Source: an uncultured Desulfobulbaceae bacterium
GTDB taxonomy: Bacteria; Desulfobacterota; Desulfobulbia; Desulfobulbales; Desulfobulbaceae
NCBI GenBank assembly: GCA_945787305.1
Contig: CALZIH010000309.1
Coordinates: 1 to 5,333, forward strand
Direction: 5' to 3'
Length of the DNA stretch: 5,333 nucleotides
In this document: one piece after another, positions 1-4,198 of the stretch
How positions within the stretch are numbered: position 1 is the first letter of the stretch
How the letters are laid out: every line of letters begins with the position of its first letter
The notes under the pieces: generated by a model
The model's database searches: none
What the model was told of the DNA's origin: nothing
What the model saw: only the letters and a program-made list of their open reading frames with translations
Position numbers and translations under genes: made by a program

Positions 1-206
1 CCAATGCGGTTCATAATTTCACAGGGCATCTCGAATATAGTGGCTACGATTCCTCGTTGCGTACTTCTTCTGGTACCACCCAGCTTAAAGTCAGAATGAA
101 ACTCGTTGCCACAGGATGGACAGGCCATAAGTACACCGCCAACGTTTTTTGGAAATCGCAACTGTTGGCCGCATTTGGGGCATTTCTTTTCAGTATATTC
201 AGTCAT
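1..206 (-). CDS. Small zinc-ribbon protein, C-terminus cut by the window edge
   Basis: Reading leftward from an ATG at 206-204, 68 codons are open to the window edge. Two CPxCG knuckles are visible, Cys9-Pro-Lys-Cys12-Gly and Cys29-Pro-Ser-Cys32-Gly, separated by 16 residues. This matches the MJ0042/zinc-ribbon pattern, in which four cysteines bind one structural zinc. After the ribbon the chain becomes basic (Arg46, Arg47, Arg51) and then more hydrophobic, with a further Cys62, before it is cut. Such N-terminal ribbons occur in many unrelated bacterial proteins, so the function cannot be named. The gene lies 106 bp downstream of the outer-membrane protein gene on the same strand and could be co-transcribed. 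No strong Shine-Dalgarno is seen; there is only a purine-rich GAGAGAAA about 10 bases upstream. The start is chosen because the ribbon begins at residue 9 and there is no better upstream start. Confidence 0.72.
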   Translation of the reverse strand, partial: MTEYTEKKCPKCGQQLRFPKNVGGVLMACPSCGNEFHSDFKLGGTRRSTQRGIVATIFEMPCEIMNRI

Positions 207-312
207 GGTCTGGAGTTTCTCTCTTGTGGACTATACCGCGATCGCTACAAATAGCCATTTGAATTTTTACAGATATTCCATGACAGGTTTCTTGCAAATA
301 GGCAATTATACC

Positions 313-1167
313 CTAGCGTCCGACACCTGGAAGACCGAATCGCCAGGAGGCGCCGATACCGATAAAATAGTCCGGGGCGGCATCGGTGAGTCCCACGCCC
401 CCGGACATATCCAACTGTAAATTCTCGTTGATGAGATAGGTGAAACCACCGTCGATGGAGTGGGGATCTTCTTGTCCTTCCGCCACTAAGGTTCCGAAGT
501 ATTCGATGAAAGCTCCCAATCTCTCGGTTAGAGGGATGCCCAAGGCCGCCGTTATCTTGGTTTCGAAAATGCGGTCATCGCTATCCTCGCCCTGGGTGGG
601 GGAGGCAAACCCCACGTTGACGCCCAGACCGAAATCCTCTGGAAGATCCCAGGAGAAGATCAAGACACTGGCGGGATCATAACCGCCGCTGCTCACGGAG
701 GAACCGCCGGTGGGTAGACTCACCTCAAAAATGGCGGCCGTCTCCGGAAGGAGACTGTATTGGGGAAAAAAATAAATCTTCCCCCCCACACTCAAGTCGC
801 TGCCTTCGGTGACCTCTTTACTGTTTTCCGGATTGATATAGACCAACCCATCCCCGCCGAGGCGGAACTCGACGCGCGGGGAGAGCCCGATACGGGCCAA
901 CAGCTGAGGGATCGAAATCGTATCCACATCGCCGCAGTCGGTCTCACGCTCGTACAAGCCCCCGCCTTCCAGCTGGATATAGCCTGTTTGGACGATGTTG
1001 GAGCTCTCGGTTTGGTCGGGCCGGTCCGTCACCAAAGGCTCCTCGCTAAAAGTTTGCCCGTAAGCAGTTCCACCTGGAACTAGCGTTCCCAGGCAAACAC
1101 CGGTCAGAATCAGGTAGATCAACAGATTGCTACGGCTTACTTTAACTCTTTTTTTTAATGGGTTCAC
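313..1167 (-). CDS. Outer-membrane beta-barrel protein of the MetA/phenol-degradation 'transporter' family
   Basis: The 284-residue product starts with a basic n-region (Lys5, Lys6, Arg7, Lys9, Arg12), a hydrophobic core at about 14-30 and a likely signal peptidase I site after Ala-Tyr-Gly37. The mature protein opens with the family hallmark TDRPDQTESS (47-56). It then shows alternating, glycine-rich amphipathic strands and the typical closing strand, Thr261-Asp-Ala-Ala-Pro-Asp-Tyr to SWRF (274-277). These features fit the family Pfam calls Phenol_MetA_deg (putative MetA-pathway protein), predicted outer-membrane barrels of uncertain substrate. Despite the name, nothing nearby suggests aromatic degradation. 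Seven residues (GLPGVGR) follow the final Phe, which is unusual because barrel proteins normally end on an aromatic residue. The start is GTG, chosen for its well-placed Shine-Dalgarno and the complete signal peptide. The family call is confident; the function is not. Confidence 0.88.
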   Translation of the reverse strand: MNPLKKRVKVSRSNLLIYLILTGVCLGTLVPGGTAYGQTFSEEPLVTDRPDQTESSNIVQTGYIQLEGGGLYERETDCGDVDTISIPQLLARIGLSPRVEFRLGGDGLVYINPENSKEVTEGSDLSVGGKIYFFPQYSLLPETAAIFEVSLPTGGSSVSSGGYDPASVLIFSWDLPEDFGLGVNVGFASPTQGEDSDDRIFETKITAALGIPLTERLGAFIEYFGTLVAEGQEDPHSIDGGFTYLINENLQLDMSGGVGLTDAAPDYFIGIGASWRFGLPGVGR

Positions 1168-1174
1168 AACGAGG

Positions 1175-1180
1175 ACTCCT
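1175..1180 (-). promoter_or_regulatory. Ribosome binding site that fixes the GTG start at 1167
   Basis: On the minus strand AGGAGT lies seven bases upstream of the GTG at 1167-1165. There is no competing ATG before the signal-peptide core, so this site supports GTG as the initiation codon of the beta-barrel gene. Confidence 0.75.
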
Positions 1181-1333
1181 GTTTCGTTCTACGTTATTTT
1201 GATTCAAAACTAGGTACGTATACAATATATGTTGATTTGTTATATCGTGGATCTAGATAGCTTTGTCCCCGTTTTTCCTTTTGTTTTTTTTGTTTTCATA
1301 GAATAAGTGTAACCACCGGTTTACTTTCCAGCC

Positions 1334-1359
1334 AAAATCATCGGGATATTTCCCGACAA
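1334..1359 (-). terminator. Probable intrinsic terminator after the Nudix gene
   Basis: On the minus strand TTGTCGGGA (1359-1351) can pair with TCCCGATGA (1346-1338) around the loop AATA. This gives a nine-pair stem with two G-U pairs, followed directly by TTTT (1337-1334). It lies 30 bp past the Nudix stop and about 170 bp before the beta-barrel gene, so it probably separates two transcription units. The T run is short, so termination may be partial. The remainder of 1168-1333 is AT-rich with several poly-T tracts; I could not pick a convincing promoter for the beta-barrel gene there. Confidence 0.5.
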
Positions 1360-1389
1360 GATCAGCGGTGTAAAAAATAGCTCAATTGT

Positions 1390-1920
1390 TTAGATGCTCC
1401 ACTCATCCGCCAGAATACGTGGCAACAAAGGATGCAAGATCCGGAAAGATGCTCCCCAAAGTTTGAAATTACCGACTCGATAAAAGTGAATATTGTGAGG
1501 AACTGTCCAGTTGTCGTGTTGAACGACCTCTTCTCCATACATTAACTGATCGGCAAGGGACTCTAAAGTAATATCAAGAAGTTCTGCGACCTCACAGTTG
1601 TCAATAGCCCAATCAGTCGGGATGATTGACCCTAAAAATGGAAAAATTCGAAATCCTGATGTTTTGGTTTCTACAGGAGGGAGTTCTGATAGAACATCAA
1701 CATGGTCGGGTGCCAGTCCGATTTCTTCATATGTTTCTCGCAGAGCGGTAAAAAGTAAAGAGCTGTCATCAGGCTCATGTTTTCCACCTGGAAATGCAAG
1801 TTGTCCGCCATGAACCCCACCTGGACTTCTGCGGATAAGTACAATACGCAGTCTGTTTTGACTGTCGCGGTATAGGGGAACAAGTACAGCTGAATTTATA
1901 AGCGTATCAGTGCTACCCAT
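1390..1920 (-). CDS. Nudix hydrolase, CoA-pyrophosphatase (NudL/NUDT7) type
   Basis: The 176-residue product carries a Nudix box with FPGG at 43-46 and RETYEEIGL at 61-69. Arg61, Glu62, Glu65 and Glu66 are the expected metal and catalytic residues. The spacing from the glycines (GG, five residues, Asp, eight residues, RE) matches CoA pyrophosphatases such as NUDT7 rather than the classic GX5EX7REUXEEXGU. Just upstream, RRSPGGVHGGQLAFPGG resembles the CoA-binding extension (RSxxLRxHxGQxxFPGG) but is one residue shorter and lacks its second Arg. Near the C-terminus LWGASFRIL (154-162) matches the family's IWGxTxRIL. The likely reaction is cleavage of CoA or CoA derivatives to phosphopantetheine and adenosine 3',5'-bisphosphate in the cytoplasm. 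The length is slightly shorter than typical. The ATG start has only a weak Shine-Dalgarno, but the fold begins at about residue 9, so the start is reasonable. Confidence 0.85.
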   Translation of the reverse strand: MGSTDTLINSAVLVPLYRDSQNRLRIVLIRRSPGGVHGGQLAFPGGKHEPDDSSLLFTALRETYEEIGLAPDHVDVLSELPPVETKTSGFRIFPFLGSIIPTDWAIDNCEVAELLDITLESLADQLMYGEEVVQHDNWTVPHNIHFYRVGNFKLWGASFRILHPLLPRILADEWSI

Positions 1921-2453
1921 ATGTCTTTATACAAAGAGGGAGATCTATGATAAGTAACGTCAAGCGCTGCAAGGCCATTGTTTTGAGAATTCAGGCAAAG
2001 TATTTTTTTGCTTTTTCTTCAAACCTTCTCCACTATTTCAGCCCAACGATAGCAAGTGACACTGTTATTTTCGTTGACTGCACAACCCCGAAAAAACCTT
2101 ATGATTTTGCCATCGGGCTTAAATAATTCACATGTTTTGCCAAAAATTGAAAGCCATAATGTCCATCAAATCGATCTTTTCAGCCGTTTTTAGAGGACAA
2201 TGGTAAGGTTTAGGAGGTTTGAAGGGAAACGGCTACAACGCCTTCAACCTGCTTGATTTTTCCTTACATCCTTGCTCGTATCTTTACAAAATTGCTCGGG
2301 CTCGCATGTATTTGGACTCCTCTTTCACGTCTTGGATATTGCGAAATTAGAGGCTAAAATAGGTAGATAAACAATCTACACTCATCGCATACCATAACAG
2401 ATAAGTTGATACAAAATGATATGATATAATATTGGCTCATACAGCTCACTGAC
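1921..2453. other. About 530-bp intergenic stretch without a supportable gene
   Basis: All frames are broken by stops and none combines a start, a ribosome site and a protein-like composition. Two open patches without good starts are worth recording: one on the minus strand over about 2170-2021 and one on the plus strand over about 2213-2345. Either could be a decayed gene or mobile-element remnant. A bulged inverted repeat, AGGTTTGAAGG at 2215-2225 with CCTTCAACCT at 2241-2250, is followed by GCTTGATTTTT and could fold as a weak hairpin. AGCCGTTT (2182-2189) and AAACGGCT (2227-2234) form another inverted pair that overlaps it. The stretch also contains whatever promoter serves the Nudix gene. 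A TTGACG lies upstream of that gene, but no -10 hexamer sits at the right distance. Confidence 0.5.
2422..2430 (+). promoter_or_regulatory. Extended -10 promoter-like site pointing into the inverted-repeat element
   Basis: TGATATAAT is a perfect extended -10 (TGN plus TATAAT). No good -35 is present at 17 bp (TAAGTT at 2402-2407), but extended -10 promoters can work without one. A transcript from here would start near 2437 and run through the 2458-2598 element, with no plus-strand gene behind it. The region is AT-rich, so a chance match is possible. Confidence 0.3.
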
Positions 2454-2457
2454 ATAA

Positions 2458-2598
2458 GGGTACCTTGAAAAATTGCTGTTTTGCCCGACTACTGTGTCAT
2501 AGCCGAAAATAAAACACTCACATATGCCTAATATGCTGCGCTTTTATTTTCGACTATTCCTTGTCCTCAAATAAAACATCTAATTTTTCAAGGCACCC
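2458..2598. mobile_element. 141-bp MITE-like element with terminal inverted repeats
   Basis: The left end, GGGTACCTTGAAAAATT (2458-2474), and the right end, AATTTTTCAAGGCACCC (2582-2598), are inverted repeats matching at 16 of 17 positions. ATAA directly flanks both sides (2454-2457 and 2599-2602), as expected for a target-site duplication. If the GGG is counted with the target, the direct repeat is ATAAGGG on both sides (2454-2460 and 2599-2605). The interior is too short to encode a transposase and contains a second, nested inverted repeat. Small size, terminal repeats, flanking duplication and lack of coding are the features of a miniature inverted-repeat transposable element moved in trans. 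The alternative is a structured intergenic repeat or a long RNA hairpin. The right end lies only 12 bp from the terminator of the polyferredoxin gene, a location where insertion would be harmless. Confidence 0.6.
2501..2555. repeat. Nested internal palindrome of the element
   Basis: CGAAAATAAAA (2504-2514) is perfectly inverted as TTTTATTTTCG (2542-2552). Allowing one mismatch, the arms extend to 2501-2514 and 2542-2555. Inside, CATAT (2521-2525) and ATATG (2531-2535) form a smaller hairpin around GCCTA. The whole element can therefore fold as a hairpin within a hairpin, either as RNA or as single-stranded DNA. Confidence 0.65.
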
Positions 2599-2610
2599 AT
2601 AAGGGCAAAT

Positions 2611-2638
2611 AAAAAGCCGTCCCGCAAAGGAGACGGCT
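2611..2638 (-). terminator. Intrinsic terminator of the polyferredoxin gene
   Basis: On the minus strand AGCCGTCTC (2638-2630) pairs with GGGACGGCT (2623-2615) around CTTTGC, with one G-U pair. TTTTT follows (2615-2611, the first T shared with the stem), then ATTT. The hairpin starts 48 bp after the stop codon. This is a textbook Rho-independent terminator. Confidence 0.85.
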
Positions 2639-2686
2639 ATGGTGCCACTCAGGATCCCCGTAAGGCCGGGAAGGTTGTTGTAGATC

Positions 2687-3343
2687 TTAATTAGCGGGCC
2701 AGGAAAGCGCTTTTGTAGGGCAGACGGCTACGCATTCTGAACATTTTAAGCAGTCTCGCTCAGCGAGAACCCCTGATTCCTTATACTTGGAGACAGAGAG
2801 ATTAAAGGTGCATACCTTTTCACAAAGCCCGCAACTTTTACACACATCACCGTTAATTTGCAGTTGTTCGTTTGCTCCACCCAAGGCATTCTGGACCGTA
2901 CCAATCGGACAAAAAGAGCACCATGTCCTGCTGTTGATGGTAAAGCTGAAAAGAAAGGCAACACCTGTAGTCACCACGCACATGGTCCAGAACACCTGGC
3001 CCCAGTGATTGATGTCGGTGGGATTCATCATACCCCGGTAAAGCATAAAGCCCATGAGCAGCGAGAATATGGTCCACCGGAACCCCATACCCCGGATGAA
3101 AGATGGAATGTTCTTCATAGGCGAGAATTTACTCATAATCCTATCGAGAAAACTTCCCCTGGGACAGAGATTACCGCAAACATAACGACCGCGGAACAGT
3201 CCAATGATCATCCCGGTTATCATGACCAGGGGCACCGAATAGCCGAGCAGGGGATATTTCCACCCCAACCCGATTGTGACAACCATAATCCATAGCAACA
3301 CCCACTGTACTCTCTGCCGTCTTCTATTACTGCTTTTCGTCAT
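2687..3343 (-). CDS. Membrane polyferredoxin, NapH/CcoG-like 4Fe-4S protein
   Basis: The 218-residue product begins with a basic tail (RRRQR at 7-11). Hydrophobic segments lie at about 13-30, 34-50, 90-105 and 117-136. Between and after them are two membrane-edge cysteine motifs, CGNLCPRG (56-63) and CSFCPIG (142-148), diagnostic of the Fer4_5 module of NapH, NosR and CcoG-type proteins. The C-terminus carries two ferredoxin clusters, C168-x2-C171-x2-C174-x3-C178 and C198-x2-C201-x2-C204-x3-C208-P. The first lacks the usual proline after its last cysteine (Thr179). Such proteins pass electrons between the quinone pool and reductases or maturation factors at the cytoplasmic membrane. No nap, nos, cco or other partner is visible, so the redox partner is unknown. 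The start is ATG at 3343; an in-frame GTG at 3349 is disfavoured because the Shine-Dalgarno would abut it. Confidence 0.85.
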   Translation of the reverse strand: MTKSSNRRRQRVQWVLLWIMVVTIGLGWKYPLLGYSVPLVMITGMIIGLFRGRYVCGNLCPRGSFLDRIMSKFSPMKNIPSFIRGMGFRWTIFSLLMGFMLYRGMMNPTDINHWGQVFWTMCVVTTGVAFLFSFTINSRTWCSFCPIGTVQNALGGANEQLQINGDVCKSCGLCEKVCTFNLSVSKYKESGVLAERDCLKCSECVAVCPTKALSWPAN

Positions 3344-3348
3344 TTTCA

Positions 3349-3354
3349 CTCCTT
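3349..3354 (-). promoter_or_regulatory. Ribosome binding site choosing ATG 3343 over GTG 3349
   Basis: On the minus strand AAGGAG (3354-3349) stands five bases before ATG 3343-3341. The upstream GTG (3349-3347) overlaps the last base of this site and so cannot use it. The start is therefore two codons inside the longest open frame. Confidence 0.7.
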
Positions 3355-3408
3355 CAGCCTGATATATTTACAAAAACAAACATTTAAGCTTATAGCAAAT
3401 TAACAATA

Positions 3409-3437
3409 AACTTAAATACTTTATTTTCGATTGTCAA
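3409..3437 (-). promoter_or_regulatory. Possible sigma70 promoter of the polyferredoxin gene
   Basis: A perfect TTGACA lies on the minus strand (3437-3432). Seventeen bases on is TAAGTT (3414-3409), which matches only three of six -10 positions. A second candidate -10, TATAAG, lies further downstream at 3394-3389 but is too far from the TTGACA. Transcription would give a leader of about 60 bases. The -35 is strong; the pairing with a -10 is uncertain. Confidence 0.35.
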
Positions 3438-3614
3438 GGAGATAAAAACAGCATGTTCCAGGTCTTGAAAAACGGTCACTTACAGGCTGGCAAGAGATAG
3501 TCAAAAAGACTATGGTTTAGGCAACAAGAACAGCTACATTTCTTTATCAAGTCGTTTGTTGTGTATAACATTCCTTCCTTGCGGAAGACTAGAAATCCGG
3601 AAAGGAAGCGCTAA

Positions 3615-3773
3615 ATGCTGCCGGACATTGTATTTCCAGAAAAAATGCACAGACGGATAAATGAAAGGAGATCTTTGTGAAGAGTACTCCTCATTAATGG
3701 AACATTGCTCATCGGCATTGTCTACCGCATGATTAACGTGTATAAACTCCTGAAAAAAGAACCGAAAAAATAA
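3615..3773 (+). pseudogene. Small single-pass membrane protein frame interrupted by one in-frame TGA
   Basis: From ATG 3615 the frame reads 21 codons (MLPDIVFPEKMHRRINERRSL), meets TGA at 3678-3680, and continues in the same frame for 30 codons to TAA at 3771-3773. The second part is RVLLINGTLLIGIVYRMI followed by NVYKLLKKEPKK. The joined peptide of 52 positions would have a basic segment, a hydrophobic span of about 15-17 residues and a lysine-rich tail, as expected for a small membrane protein. A Shine-Dalgarno, AAGGAAG (3602-3608), precedes the ATG by six bases. TGA is one change from TGG (Trp), which would suit the membrane boundary. Alternatives are recoding of the TGA (for example as selenocysteine), two separate small peptides, or chance. 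A GTG at 3677 with its own GGAG (3667-3670) opens a six-codon peptide only. I do not recognise the family. Confidence 0.3.
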
Positions 3774-3790
3774 ACTTACACCTTTCGGTT
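3753..3790 (-). terminator. Hairpin that reads as a terminator on the minus strand
   Basis: AACCGAAA (3760-3767) and TTTCGGTT (3783-3790) are perfect eight-base inverted repeats with a 15-base loop. On the minus strand the stem is followed by C and then TTTTTT (3758-3753). No minus-strand gene is visible upstream of it, so its role is unclear. On the plus strand it encloses the TAA of the broken small frame and has no T run. Confidence 0.3.
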
Positions 3791-3873
3791 GTCCCTTGAT
3801 AAATCCTCCTAACCCATTCCCCTGCAATCACTTCGCGAACCCTGACAGTATCTCAACAAAAAGAATAATTTCA

Positions 3874-3902
3874 TTGCGTTGTTTTATACCACGTCTTAGA
3901 AT
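3874..3902 (+). promoter_or_regulatory. Probable sigma70 promoter of the riboswitch transcript
   Basis: TTGCGT (3874-3879) and TAGAAT (3897-3902) are separated by 17 bases. The -10 matches five of six consensus positions and the -35 three of six. Transcription would start near 3909, placing the aptamer about 30 bases into the RNA, a normal arrangement. Confidence 0.5.
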
Positions 3903-3935
3903 AATCTTTACTGCAAATACAATTAAAGAGAGAAA

Positions 3936-4010
3936 AGATAAAGCCAAACCTGTCGTGAGGCTGGGGCGGAATACTACGGGTCTTTATAGAGACAGCCGAG
4001 TTGCCTATTT
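3936..4010 (+). promoter_or_regulatory. Cyclic-di-GMP-I (GEMM-I)-like riboswitch aptamer
   Basis: The order of elements follows the GEMM-I consensus. First is a GCCAAACC entry strand (3943-3950; consensus GGCAAACC). A stem CCTGTC/GGCTGG (3949-3954/3959-3964) is capped by the GNRA loop GTGA, then GGGGCGGAA, then a second stem CGG-GTCT (3977-3983) pairing with AGAC-AG-CCG (3990-3998). GAGTTGCC (3999-4005 region) closes P1. AGATA (3936-3940) can extend P1 by pairing with TATTT (4006-4010). These RNAs bind bis-(3'-5')-cyclic di-GMP; a subset prefers cGAMP. The base at 3943, equivalent to the selectivity base of known aptamers, is G, which in known members goes with c-di-GMP. Two core departures are present: C3944 faces C4004, and AATACT replaces the usual AAAGCC. 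The 3' side is shared with the terminator that follows. The likely target is the 4195 gene and its partner. Confidence 0.72.
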
Positions 4011-4030
4011 CCGGGCAGCTCGGCTTTTTT
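3994..4030 (+). terminator. Riboswitch expression platform: intrinsic terminator
   Basis: AGCCGAGTTGCC (3994-4005) pairs with GGCAGCTCGGCT (4014-4025) in a 12-pair stem with one G-U and an eight-base loop, followed by TTTTTT (4025-4030). The left arm is the 3' half of the aptamer, so aptamer folding and terminator formation exclude each other. Ligand binding should therefore prevent termination (an 'on' switch). Direct competition is visible in the sequence; the direction of control is inference. Confidence 0.88.
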
Positions 4031-4046
4031 GTTGGGGACCCACCTC

Positions 4047-4198
4047 ATGCTTGCATACAACAAAAGCAGGCTGCCTGACGAAACGGTGTATCTTCTCTGG
4101 TACTTGTTAACACAACCTGGAAGATGAAGACTCTCGGTTATGCCCAGTCACTGATAAGCTGTCAACTACATCGCGCCGCAATGGGGTCCATACCATGA
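4047..4198 (+). other. Leader with two overlapping small ORFs before the 4195 gene
   Basis: Between the riboswitch terminator and the 4195 start, two short frames are chained by ATGA overlaps. The first runs from 4047 to 4127 (26 residues, starting MLAYNKSRLPDE). Its TGA overlaps the ATG of the second, 4124 to 4198 (24 residues, starting MKTLGYAQSLIS). The TGA of the second overlaps the ATG of the 4195 gene. Neither has a clear ribosome site or a recognisable family. They could be translated leader peptides, the broken N-terminus of a longer ancestral gene, or chance. The stretch otherwise holds nothing that I can name. Confidence 0.25.

Noticed and set aside
760..1083. 107-codon plus-strand ORF
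   Set aside because: It is antisense to the beta-barrel gene with its clear signal peptide and family hallmark.
1244..1303. Lysine-rich 19-codon minus-strand ORF starting at an ATG near 1300
   Set aside because: It arises from the poly-A tracts on that strand and has no ribosome site.
1950..1975. TTGACG upstream of the Nudix gene as a -35 box
   Set aside because: The nearest good -10 (TATAAA) is 26 bases away, too far for a sigma70 promoter.
2001..2025. GCAAA...TTTGC followed by T residues on the plus strand
   Set aside because: A five-pair, AT-rich stem with no upstream plus-strand gene is too weak to call a terminator.
2021..2170. Open minus-strand patch of about 46 codons
   Set aside because: It has no start codon or ribosome site, and neighbouring frames are full of stops. 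It is recorded only as possible decayed sequence.
2858..3295. 145-codon plus-strand ORF
   Set aside because: It is antisense to the polyferredoxin gene, whose cysteine motifs prove the other strand.
3534..3827. 97-codon minus-strand ORF
   Set aside because: It has no ribosome site before the ATG and no recognisable domain. It runs opposite a plus-strand frame with better signals and crosses a T-rich hairpin, so it is most likely a chance frame.
3796..4110. 104-codon plus-strand ORF
   Set aside because: It runs straight through the promoter, aptamer and terminator, has an implausible composition and lacks a ribosome site.
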